From an uncultured bacterium (lineage in GTDB: Bacteria; Hydrogenedentota; Hydrogenedentia; Hydrogenedentales; SLHB01): DNA of 6,333 nt. Location of the stretch: assembly GCA_937928585.1 (NCBI GenBank), contig CALEZK010000393.1:1-6333 (forward strand), in the 5' to 3' direction. Below, piece by piece: positions 1 through 5,913 of the stretch. The position numbers were made by a program, and so were the translations under genes. The notes beneath the pieces were generated by a model. The model did no database searches. It saw only the letters and a list, made by a program, of their open reading frames with translations, and was not told the origin of the DNA. Position 1 is the first letter of the stretch. Each line of letters begins with the position of its first letter.

Positions 1-174
1 GGGCGGATCCTCAATCTCTTGGCCGAGGTGCCGGTACGCAGGGTGCGAACGCCGGATGAAACGGCGGGCTGTGATGTTGTTATACTGGGTCCGGGGGATG
101 ATTATTCCGCTTGGCACACCTTTGCGGAACGGGCTTCTTTTGACCACTACAAGCTAATGGAACCACAAGAATGA
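1..174 (+). CDS. C-terminal 57 residues of an unidentified protein (partial, 5' end outside window)
   Basis: An open frame runs from base 1 to a TGA at 172-174, giving 57 residues with no internal stop. It is read in the same direction as the glycosyltransferase gene that follows, and its stop overlaps that gene's ATG (ATGA at 171-174), a spacing typical of translationally coupled genes in one operon. The visible tail contains the stretch CDVVILGPGDDYSAW at residues 24-38 and ends in MEPQE. It has no cysteine cluster, and no membrane segment in the part that is present. I do not recognise the family. The VILGPGDDY patch is faintly like the last strand of LytR C-terminal domains, but that resemblance is too weak to name it. 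By position it should belong to the glycan cluster. Confidence 0.7.
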   Translation, partial: GRILNLLAEVPVRRVRTPDETAGCDVVILGPGDDYSAWHTFAERASFDHYKLMEPQE

Positions 175-911
175 GCAGCGATTACAAACCGTCCGTTTCT
201 GTCTTCTATCCTTGCTACAACGACTGGGGCACTATGGGCAGCATGGTTCTGCTCACGTTGAAGACCGTTGAGAAGTTGGGGGTAGACTTTGATTTTACGA
301 TCATTGACGATGGCAGCGAGAAACAGACACTGGCATTGCTCGACGACATCGAGGCGACATTTCCGAATGTAGCGGTGAAGCGTCACGAAACGAATCGGGG
401 GTATGGCGGGGCGCTTCGCTCCGGATTTCAAAGCGGGACGAAAGAATGGATTTTCTATACCGACGGCGACGCACAATACGATGTGCGTGAATTGGCCCTC
501 TTGGTTGAGAAGGCTGCGCCGGACGTAGATGTGGTTCAGGGGTACAAGATACAACGCCATGATCCGTTGCATCGGATCGTTATTGGAAAGATGTACCACA
601 AGTTTGTGCGCACGCTGTTTGGATTAAAGATTCGAGATACTGACTGTGATTTTCGATTGATTCGCAGGACAGTATTTGACAAATTCGAGTTAAAGCATAA
701 TAGCGGCGTAATTTGCGCGGAGATGATGATGCGGATTACCCGGGCTGGTTGCAGGATTGTTGAAGTGCCTGTACACCACTACCAGCGCGCGCACGGGAAA
801 TCCCAGTTCTTTAATTTTCCGCGGCTGTTTCGCGTGGCCATGAATCTAGGATCGCTTTGGTATCACGAGGTACTCATGGAGCGATTCAGAAAGTCGTCCA
901 ACAAAAAATGA
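171..911 (+). CDS. Family 2 glycosyltransferase, DPM1/DPG-synthase-like, soluble
   Basis: A 246-residue protein with a complete GT-A fold. The nucleotide-binding strand and DDGS motif are at residues 46-49, the NRGYGGALRSG loop at 75-85 and the metal-binding TDGDAQYD (a DxD-type motif) at 97-104. The segment RDTDCDFRLIRR at 155-166 is characteristic of dolichol/polyprenyl-phosphate mannosyl- and glucosyltransferases, as is the basic HHYQRAHGKS stretch near 202-211. Relatives transfer a sugar from a nucleotide donor to a polyprenyl-phosphate carrier at the inner face of the membrane. No C-terminal transmembrane pair of the GtrB type is present, so it resembles the short DPM1 form. The donor sugar cannot be read from sequence. 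The start overlaps the stop of the preceding frame and has no clear Shine-Dalgarno site, so translation is probably coupled. Its own stop overlaps the aminotransferase start. Confidence 0.93.
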   Translation: MSSDYKPSVSVFYPCYNDWGTMGSMVLLTLKTVEKLGVDFDFTIIDDGSEKQTLALLDDIEATFPNVAVKRHETNRGYGGALRSGFQSGTKEWIFYTDGDAQYDVRELALLVEKAAPDVDVVQGYKIQRHDPLHRIVIGKMYHKFVRTLFGLKIRDTDCDFRLIRRTVFDKFELKHNSGVICAEMMMRITRAGCRIVEVPVHHYQRAHGKSQFFNFPRLFRVAMNLGSLWYHEVLMERFRKSSNKK

Positions 912-2008
912 TTCCATTTGCCGAACTAAAACCCCAGTACCTTGCGATAAAAGAAGAAATCGACGCGGCGGTAGCGCGCGTATTTGATTCGGGATGGTTC
1001 ATCCTTGGAAAAGAGTGCGCGGCATTCGAGGCGGCCTTCGCTGAGTACCTTGGGATATCGCAGTCGATAGGGTGCGCGTCGGGGACTGACGCGATCTCCC
1101 TTGCGTTGCGGGCGGTTGGCGTGAAGGCGGGCGACGAAGTCATCACGGTGGTGAATACGTGCGTGCCGACTGTATGCGGCATTGTCGCATCTGGGGCGCG
1201 GCCGGTATTCGTTGATGTTGAGCCAGAAACCCTGACCATGGATGCTACGGCGCTGCAGCACGTTTTGACGTCCAAAACGCGCGCGATTGTACCCGTCCAC
1301 CTTTACGGTCATCCGTGCGATATGGATGCTTTGATTGACTTCGCGCTGAAGCATGATTTGCGGATTGTAGAAGACTGTGCGCAGGCGCATGGCGCGTTGT
1401 ACAAGGGCAAAAAGTGCGGCACGTTCGGGGATGCGGCGGCATTCAGCTTTTATCCGAGCAAGAACCTTGGGGCGTATGGGGACGGCGGGGCCGTTGCGAC
1501 GGACAGCGCGGAAATTGCCGAACGGGTGAAGATGATACGCAACTATGGCGAGTCGCGGCGTTACCACAGCGTCATCGAAGGTGTGAACAGCAGGCTTGAC
1601 GAGATACAGGCGGCGATACTACTCGCAAAGTTGCCGCACCTGGATGCTTGGAATGCGGCGCGCGTGGCACGCGCGGAGGATTACGCAGAAGGCCTTGCCG
1701 GCTTACCCGTGCAAACTCCGCGCGATAAGGACTGGGGTACCGGCAATGCGCACCTGTATGTGATCCGGTGCGAAGAGCGTGATGCGCTGCGCGCACATTT
1801 GGAAGCGAATGGAATTGGTACGCAGATTCACTATCCGACACCGCTGCATTTACATCCGGCGTATGAATACCTGGGGTACCAGACCGGAAGTTTTCCCGTT
1901 GCGGAGGCTCAAGCACGCCGAATACTCTCGCTGCCGATGTATCCGGAACTTCGGCGGGAGCAGGTAATTGCAATTTGCGATGCGATACGTGCGTTTTATT
2001 CACGCTGA
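908..2008 (+). CDS. DegT/DnrJ/EryC1/StrS family PLP-dependent sugar aminotransferase
   Basis: A 366-residue protein, the usual family length. These enzymes transfer an amino group, normally from glutamate, to a keto-sugar nucleotide. Visible motifs in order: the N-terminal IPFAELKPQY and DSGWFILGKE; SGTDA at 58-62 (phosphate-binding region); VPVHLYG at 128-134; EDCAQAHGA at 155-163 with Asp156 expected to contact the pyridine nitrogen; SFYPSKNLGAYGDGG at 180-194 with Lys185 as the Schiff-base lysine; NSRLDE at 227-232; and IHYPTPLHLHPAY at 307-319. No catalytic residue is missing. I chose the ATG at 908 because the family begins at this point and because it overlaps the glycosyltransferase stop (ATGA 908-911). 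An in-frame TTG at 857 would add 17 residues that belong to the other gene's frame. There is no good Shine-Dalgarno site, which again suggests coupling. It resembles enzymes that make 3- or 4-amino sugars; the exact substrate is not readable. Confidence 0.95.
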   Translation: MIPFAELKPQYLAIKEEIDAAVARVFDSGWFILGKECAAFEAAFAEYLGISQSIGCASGTDAISLALRAVGVKAGDEVITVVNTCVPTVCGIVASGARPVFVDVEPETLTMDATALQHVLTSKTRAIVPVHLYGHPCDMDALIDFALKHDLRIVEDCAQAHGALYKGKKCGTFGDAAAFSFYPSKNLGAYGDGGAVATDSAEIAERVKMIRNYGESRRYHSVIEGVNSRLDEIQAAILLAKLPHLDAWNAARVARAEDYAEGLAGLPVQTPRDKDWGTGNAHLYVIRCEERDALRAHLEANGIGTQIHYPTPLHLHPAYEYLGYQTGSFPVAEAQARRILSLPMYPELRREQVIAICDAIRAFYSR

Positions 2009-2034
2009 CGCGGCTTTAGGAATCGGACTTCTTT

Positions 2035-2769
2035 ATGGAGCGTGACGAGTACGCGATCATGTATCGGGTGGAGGATCGGCACTGGTGGTATGCCGGACTT
2101 CGCGCGATGCTGCTGCGGAACTTTTCCGAATTTCCCGCCGGTGGAGAGCGTCGAAAGCTGCTGGACGTTGGTTGCGGAACCGGTGCGAATCTTACTGCTT
2201 TCAGAAATCTCGCTTCCTGCCATGGCATCGACTTTTCCAACGACGCGGTGAAGTTCTGCCGGAAACGCGGCGAGTTGCGCACTGCGACTGCATCGGCATT
2301 GGAATTGCCATTCTCGGATGGTGCATTTGATGTCGTGATTTCGTGTGACGTGCTTTGTCACCGATCGATAGCGGACAAGATGGTGCCCATGGCGGAGATG
2401 GTTCGCGTGCTGAAGCCGGGCGGGTTGCTTGTACTCAATCTGCCCGCGTATCAGTGGCTGCATTCTTCGCATGACGTGCACGTGCAGACCGATCATCGTT
2501 TCGGGCGCGCAGAGGTGTTGCGGATGATGCGTGAAGCAGGGCTGCGATCGAATCGGGCGGAGTTCTGGAACAGCGTGTTGTTTCCCGTGATTTTACCGAC
2601 GCGGTTGTGGCGGAAACTGCGACCGCTTCCCGCTTCGGATCTGGATGAAGGTTCGGGGGAAGGGCTGTCCTTTCTGTTTGCGCGAATGCTCGGGGTTGAG
2701 CGCGGATTGATGCGATTCGTTGGGATGCCGTTTGGACTTTCGATCATGGTTGCTGGGCGAAAGGCATAA
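2035..2769 (+). CDS. Class I SAM-dependent methyltransferase of a glycan cluster
   Basis: A 244-residue Rossmann-fold methyltransferase. The SAM-binding motif I LDVGCGTG is at residues 43-50, GID at 64-66 (acidic residue for the SAM ribose), LPFSDGAFDVVIS at 91-103 and the post-motif RVLKPGGLL at 124-132. The N-terminus carries YRVEDRHWWYAGLR (10-23), a signature seen in many methyltransferases encoded beside glycosyltransferases and sugar aminotransferases. A hydrophobic patch at 180-188 and the last 20 residues may form a membrane-proximal or lid region. The ATG at 2035 is the first usable start: an in-frame TAG lies at 2017-2019. An AGGA at 2018-2021 is 13 bases away, a long spacing, so ribosomes may arrive mainly from the aminotransferase 26 bases upstream. 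Its likely role is N- or O-methylation of the sugar or lipid made by the neighbouring enzymes; this is inference. Confidence 0.9.
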   Translation: MERDEYAIMYRVEDRHWWYAGLRAMLLRNFSEFPAGGERRKLLDVGCGTGANLTAFRNLASCHGIDFSNDAVKFCRKRGELRTATASALELPFSDGAFDVVISCDVLCHRSIADKMVPMAEMVRVLKPGGLLVLNLPAYQWLHSSHDVHVQTDHRFGRAEVLRMMREAGLRSNRAEFWNSVLFPVILPTRLWRKLRPLPASDLDEGSGEGLSFLFARMLGVERGLMRFVGMPFGLSIMVAGRKA

Positions 2770-2770
2770 G

Positions 2771-2789
2771 CCGGCGACGCGCCTGGTTT
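2771..2789 (+). terminator. Possible short terminator hairpin after the glycan operon
   Basis: One base after the methyltransferase stop, CCGGCG (2771-2776) can pair with CGCC and GG (2780-2783, 2785-2786) around a three-base ACG loop, with one bulged T, followed by TTT. It sits where the + strand operon must stop before meeting the opposing gene. The stem is short and the T run is only three bases, so it is a weak candidate. Confidence 0.3.
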
Positions 2790-2845
2790 GTGCTCGAGAT
2801 CGGATTAAGCGAAAGCGGCAGCGAGCTACCACACTCCAGAATGGG

Positions 2846-4012
2846 TTAGTCCTTTTGGAGGCGTTTGCGTTCTTCGCCTGCGAGCAGGTTGTGGGTTTCT
2901 TCGAGCAGTTTTGGGATGCGTGTGCGATGGGGCGAGCGCGCGAGGCATTCGAACAGATCGAAGCCATTCAGTTTATCGGCCTTGTTTCCGGGGAACCAGT
3001 GGTCGCCGTGTCCGAGGAGGTTGTAGCGCATTTTGCCGTATTCGAGCATGTCGAATGCGAGGGCGAGATTTCGCAGGCGAAGAATCCACGGGATATTGAC
3101 CTGGCCGGGTGTGTGTTCCCAGTCGGGAAGGCCCTCTTTCCATGTATCAATCCATTCCCTGCCGAGCACGCGATCCATTTCGTTATCCAGTAATTCTGCG
3201 ATGGGCGCTGCGATCTCGGCGGCGCGATCCGATAACTCGGCTGTTTGAAGGTGTATGTCGAAATCAGCGGGTTTGGAAGCGCCGCAGCTTAAGGTGTGCA
3301 CTTCGGGACGGGCGAGACAGAAAAGGCCGTTGAAAACCATTGGGTGGTACGGGGCGGTGAGGGCGGCGAATTTTTTTGTTTCCTTGTAGAGCAGACCGCC
3401 TTTGTCATTTGGACTAATGATGAAAACGCCCATGTCACGCTTGTGGGCTTCGACGATGGCGGGCCAATTATCCTGAAAGACGTAGTACCAGTGCAGGTTT
3501 ACGTATTCAAAGGCGTCGAGTGCGATGGTCTTGAGGATACACTCGGTTGCCGCATGGGTCGAGAAGCCGATATGACGTATGCGCCCTTCGCGCTTCCAGC
3601 GCTGGGCAGTCTCCAGGCAGCGCTTGGTGTGATCAAGCAGGGTCAGGTTGTTAATGCCGTGGAATGAAAACAGATCGATGTAGTCCAGCTTTAGCAGGTC
3701 CATCGAAAAGTTGAAGACATCCTCAAATTGCTTGGGATCTTCAAACGGCGAAACTTTTGTTTGGACGATGATTTGTTCGCGGGGCAGTTGCGGAAGGATT
3801 TTGCCCAGTTGGAATTCGCTTGTGCCGTAGCCGCGGGCGGTTTCGATGTGGTTTATGCCGAGTTCAAGCGCCCGGCGAACCGTGGCTTCAAGGTTTTTCT
3901 GGCTTTCCTCCGAGACGTCGTCGCCGGTGTTCCATGATTGCTGAAACCGCATGCCGCCGCAGCTAATGACCGGCAGTTGTAGTTCCGTTTTGCCGAACCG
4001 GCGGTACTTCAT
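2846..4012 (-). CDS. Aldo/keto reductase, cysteine-free relative of the iron-sulfur AKR group
   Basis: A 388-residue TIM-barrel oxidoreductase beginning MKYRRFGKTELQLPVIS, the typical start of this family. The catalytic set maps to Glu57 (where most members have Asp), Tyr62 in ARGYG, Lys86 in VQTKVSP and His118 in FSFHGIN, with spacings that match the AKR tetrad. The nucleotide-binding part includes GVFIISPNDKGG (195-206). Residues from about 296 form a C-terminal extension (TPGQVNIPWI, then MLEYGKMRYNLL, then SPHRTRIPKLLEE) that lines up with the ferredoxin-like tail of COG1453-type reductases. The CxxC and CP cysteines of that tail are absent, so no cluster is expected. The ATG at 4012 is preferred over a GTG two codons earlier because a GGGGG run (4021-4025) lies 8-9 bases before it. 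It is the last gene of a probable three-gene operon, 37 bases after the rhodanese gene. Substrate unknown. Confidence 0.92.
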   Translation of the reverse strand: MKYRRFGKTELQLPVISCGGMRFQQSWNTGDDVSEESQKNLEATVRRALELGINHIETARGYGTSEFQLGKILPQLPREQIIVQTKVSPFEDPKQFEDVFNFSMDLLKLDYIDLFSFHGINNLTLLDHTKRCLETAQRWKREGRIRHIGFSTHAATECILKTIALDAFEYVNLHWYYVFQDNWPAIVEAHKRDMGVFIISPNDKGGLLYKETKKFAALTAPYHPMVFNGLFCLARPEVHTLSCGASKPADFDIHLQTAELSDRAAEIAAPIAELLDNEMDRVLGREWIDTWKEGLPDWEHTPGQVNIPWILRLRNLALAFDMLEYGKMRYNLLGHGDHWFPGNKADKLNGFDLFECLARSPHRTRIPKLLEETHNLLAGEERKRLQKD

Positions 4013-4020
4013 CAGCACAT

Positions 4021-4025
4021 CCCCC
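4021..4025 (-). promoter_or_regulatory. Shine-Dalgarno-like site deciding the aldo/keto reductase start
   Basis: On the - strand a GGGGGA run ends eight bases before the ATG at 4012 but only two bases before the in-frame GTG at 4018. This spacing supports initiation at the ATG. Confidence 0.55.
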
Positions 4026-4029
4026 GCTG

Positions 4030-4051
4030 CTTACAGAAACCCGTAAGGGTT
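4030..4051 (-). promoter_or_regulatory. Intercistronic hairpin with two alternative pairings
   Basis: Between the rhodanese and aldo/keto reductase genes, the - strand has AACCC, a TTAC loop and GGGTT (4051-4038), a 5-bp perfect hairpin overlapping the rhodanese stop codon. An alternative 5-bp pairing, CTTAC with GTAAG (4047-4043 with 4034-4030), uses some of the same bases. The first hairpin is followed by only a short T run. It could be an mRNA stability or partial-termination element within the operon. Confidence 0.35.
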
Positions 4052-4907
4052 ATTCCGTTCCTGTTTTCACTTCTCGTTCGCCCGAGGCTGTCCAATCCGA
4101 CATGGAGCCATCGTACAGGGATACGTTTTCATGACCCAGCAATCGCAGTACGAGATAACCGGTGCTGGCCGATCGGCCTGTGTTGCAGACCGTCACAACG
4201 CCCTTGGAATCGTCGATGCCGCTTTTGCGGGCGATGGATTTAAGCTCATCCCAGGACAAGAGGGCTTTGCTTTCGCCGTCGACGCAGGAGTCTGCGGGCA
4301 GATTGATAGCGCCGGGTATGTGCCCCGCCTTGTTGACTGCACCCGATTTTTTCTCGCCGGAGTATTGCGCGACATCGCGAAAGTCGGCGATTGTAGCACC
4401 GCTTTTTGCGGCTGCGACGACGTCGTCGGCGTTCGAGCGGAGCGAATTGCGCACCGCCAAGTCTGGCAAGGTGAGCGGGGCTGCTTTGGATGGACCTTTT
4501 TCGATAGGACGCTCTTCACGCGTCCACTTGCCGTAGCCGCCATCCAACACGGCTACTTTTGGGTAGCCGATGAATTCGAGGATCCAGAAGAGACGCGCGG
4601 CGTCCTTCAGGTCATCGGCGACTTCCATCCCGCTGTAGACGACAATACGCTTTTGGGGGTCGAGTCCGGCTTTACCCAAGAGGTCGCGCACCTGATCCAG
4701 AGGCTTTAACAGACCCGTCACGCCGTCCCGCTTTTCAGAGAGGGAAGTTACGTCGAGGTTAAGCGCGCCGGGGATGTGTCCGGTCTCGTAGGCCGAGGCC
4801 GGGCGCACATCGACGACGAGCGCGTTTTCGAGCGACGCGACATCGGCCGTGTTTACGAGCAGGTCCGAGCCGGCGGCGCTGAGTATGGCAGCCAGGAAAA
4901 GTATCAT
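4050..4907 (-). CDS. Two-domain sulfurtransferase (rhodanese), possibly exported
   Basis: A 285-residue tandem rhodanese. The inactive N-terminal domain has VVDVRPASAYETGHIPGALNLD (from residue 31) and a YSGM loop (91-94) where a catalytic Cys would otherwise be. The C-terminal domain has ADFRDVAQYSGEKK (174-187) and AGHIPGAINLP (194-204), then the active loop CNTGRSAS at 241-248, with Cys241 expected to carry the persulfide, and DGSMSDW at 266-272. Such enzymes move a sulfane sulfur from thiosulfate or 3-mercaptopyruvate to an acceptor. The loop is CNTGRS rather than the CRKGVT or CGSGVT of classical enzymes, so the donor is uncertain. The first 14 residues (MILFLAAILSAAGS) are hydrophobic and end in small residues, like a short signal peptide, but they lack the usual positive charge. 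A weak GGAAG lies about 10 bases before the ATG. The gene starts 23 bases after the YceI gene stop, so co-transcription is likely. Confidence 0.92.
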   Translation of the reverse strand: MILFLAAILSAAGSDLLVNTADVASLENALVVDVRPASAYETGHIPGALNLDVTSLSEKRDGVTGLLKPLDQVRDLLGKAGLDPQKRIVVYSGMEVADDLKDAARLFWILEFIGYPKVAVLDGGYGKWTREERPIEKGPSKAAPLTLPDLAVRNSLRSNADDVVAAAKSGATIADFRDVAQYSGEKKSGAVNKAGHIPGAINLPADSCVDGESKALLSWDELKSIARKSGIDDSKGVVTVCNTGRSASTGYLVLRLLGHENVSLYDGSMSDWTASGEREVKTGTE

Positions 4908-4930
4908 TGGGGTAGAGCTTCCGGTGTCAA

Positions 4931-5653
4931 CTATTCCGGCTCTGCGACGATGACCAGATTCATTTTGGCGTTGTCCTGAATCATGAAGTCCTTCGCGGCG
5001 CTGTCGTAGTTGACGTTGTAATCCTGACGCTTCATTTCGAAGGTTGCGGTGGCGGTGAGCTTATCTCCCTCAAAAGTAACCGTGGCGGGGAAAGTGACGC
5101 TTTTGGTTACGTCACGAATCGTGAAGTCACCCGTGACGTCGTATCCGGCGTCGGTTTTCTTGATGGCGGTGGATTTGAAAGACGACTTTGGGAACTTGCC
5201 GGGCTGGAAGAAATGCTCATCGCCCTTCATTTTGTCCGTGAGCGTACTATCGTCCGTATAGGCGGAGGTCATATCGACTTCAATGTTAATCTTCGCGGTT
5301 TCAAAGTTCTGACCATCGAGCTCGACCGTGCCGTCGTAGACTGCCCAGCCGCCTTTACGCGTGCCAAATCCGAAGGCTGCGCCGGTGACGCCCATTTCCC
5401 ACGAGATTTCCGACTCGGGCGAGATGAGTAGCGTGCGCTGGCCTGCCGCTGCGGGGGCAGCTTCTGTCGGCATCGGCGCGGTGGCATCCGCAGGTGCGGA
5501 TGGCGCCGAGGGCGTGCTCGGGGTCGCTGGGGGCGTTGGGGCCGGAGGCGCGGATGGCGTTGCAGTTTCCGGTGTTGTTGGGGCGGTTTCGCCGCCACAT
5601 CCGGCGAGGGTGATGGCTGCCAGGAAGGTGCAAAGTAGGATGGCGCGGTTCAT
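4931..5653 (-). CDS. YceI-domain lipoprotein
   Basis: A 240-residue protein with three parts. Residues 1-19 are a lipoprotein signal peptide with lipobox LAGC, so Cys19 should be lipidated and the protein anchored to a membrane. Residues 22-70 are a linker made mostly of Ala, Pro, Thr and Ser. Residues about 73-238 are a YceI lipocalin-like beta-barrel, with the family features KGDEHFFQPGKFPKSSFKST (143-162) and GDFTIRDVTKSVTFPATV (175-192). Family members bind polyisoprenoids or similar amphiphiles in the barrel, and several are periplasmic and stress- or redox-linked; the ligand here is unknown. I chose the ATG at 5653 because an AGGAGA site lies 7 bases upstream and the lipoprotein signal begins exactly there. 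A longer in-frame extension to 5827 runs through the promoter region. It is the first gene of the probable yceI-rhodanese-AKR operon. Confidence 0.94.
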   Translation of the reverse strand: MNRAILLCTFLAAITLAGCGGETAPTTPETATPSAPPAPTPPATPSTPSAPSAPADATAPMPTEAAPAAAGQRTLLISPESEISWEMGVTGAAFGFGTRKGGWAVYDGTVELDGQNFETAKINIEVDMTSAYTDDSTLTDKMKGDEHFFQPGKFPKSSFKSTAIKKTDAGYDVTGDFTIRDVTKSVTFPATVTFEGDKLTATATFEMKRQDYNVNYDSAAKDFMIQDNAKMNLVIVAEPE

Positions 5654-5660
5654 TAGATGA

Positions 5661-5666
5661 TCTCCT
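5661..5666 (-). promoter_or_regulatory. Strong Shine-Dalgarno site of the YceI gene
   Basis: The - strand reads AGGAGA, followed by seven bases and then the ATG at 5653. This is the best ribosome site in the - strand operon and fixes the start well inside the longer open frame. Confidence 0.8.
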
Positions 5667-5718
5667 GAATAGTCCACGAGCCTTGGCGGCGTCGAAGGAC
5701 ATGGGTTGTAACCTAGAA

Positions 5719-5765
5719 GTTCGGTGGCCTTATTTCCGCAAAAGGTAAAGAACTGGCCACCGAAC
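5719..5765. repeat. 11-bp perfect inverted repeat between the promoter candidate and YceI gene
   Basis: GTTCGGTGGCC at 5719-5729 is the exact reverse complement of GGCCACCGAAC at 5755-5765, with a 25-base spacer. In the - strand transcript the first arm would fall at or just after the predicted start point, so it can form a hairpin at the 5' end of the mRNA or act as an operator in DNA. ATGGGTT at 5701-5707 can also pair with AACCCAT at 5763-5769, which competes for part of the same arm. Confidence 0.7.
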
Positions 5766-5767
5766 CC

Positions 5768-5776
5768 ATTGTAGCA
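5768..5776 (-). promoter_or_regulatory. Candidate extended -10 promoter for the YceI operon
   Basis: The - strand reads TGCTACAAT, an extended -10 element (TGn plus TACAAT, five of six consensus bases). It lies 115 bases before the YceI start, and the predicted start of transcription is near 5761. No good -35 hexamer is visible at 16-18 bases, which is acceptable for extended -10 promoters. The inverted repeat at 5719-5765 overlaps the predicted start point. Confidence 0.45.
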
Positions 5777-5833
5777 AAAGCAGTTGAATTTCGCATCGTT
5801 ACGGCGAGTTGGAGCAGAAAACCTCAAAAGGGC

Positions 5834-5849
5834 TTAGGGCCCACCCTAA
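5834..5849. repeat. Small palindrome TTAGGG-CCCA-CCCTAA
   Basis: Perfect 6-bp arms (5834-5839 and 5844-5849) surround a four-base spacer. It lies in the non-coding region between the YceI promoter and the G-rich repeats, about 60 bases upstream of the candidate -10 box. Its size and position fit a protein-binding site, but no regulator can be named. Confidence 0.5.
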
Positions 5850-5862
5850 ACCCGATATAAGG

Positions 5863-5889
5863 TTGGGGTATTTGGGGTGTTTGGGGGCC
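5863..5889 (+). repeat. Three tandem 9-bp G-rich repeats
   Basis: Three consecutive units share TTGGGG followed by three variable bases: TTGGGGTAT, TTGGGGTGT and TTGGGGGCC. This gives three G runs of at least four at nine-base spacing, and a fourth GGGG run occurs about 17 bases further on. The set could form a G-quadruplex with one long loop, or serve as direct-repeat binding sites. Confidence 0.6.
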
Positions 5890-5913
5890 TGTGTGTTACT
5901 AACAGGGGAGTTA

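Noticed and set aside
857..907. 17-residue N-terminal extension of the aminotransferase from a TTG codon
   Set aside because: It lies inside the glycosyltransferase gene in another frame. The family start motif begins exactly at the ATG at 908, which forms an ATGA overlap.
2720..3193. 157-residue + strand frame over the methyltransferase end and the aldo/keto reductase
   Set aside because: It overlaps two well-supported genes and is antisense to conserved aldo/keto reductase motifs.
4013..4018. GTG start two codons before the aldo/keto reductase ATG
   Set aside because: The G-rich ribosome site would be only two bases away; spacing and the family's MKYRRFG start favour the ATG at 4012.
4131..4709. 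192-residue open frame antisense to the rhodanese gene
   Set aside because: It is a shadow of a clear rhodanese with conserved motifs; the predicted protein matches no family I recognise.
5654..5827. 58-residue N-terminal extension of the YceI protein
   Set aside because: A strong AGGAGA and a clean lipoprotein signal mark the ATG at 5653; the extension covers the promoter candidate and inverted repeat and would bury the signal peptide.
5855..5861. TATAAG as a + strand -10 box for the structured region
   Set aside because: No acceptable -35 hexamer at a normal distance and no extended -10 TG; too weak to list as a promoter.
5863..5889. CRISPR-like or satellite array
   Set aside because: Three 9-bp units with no spacers and no cas genes; too short for a CRISPR array.
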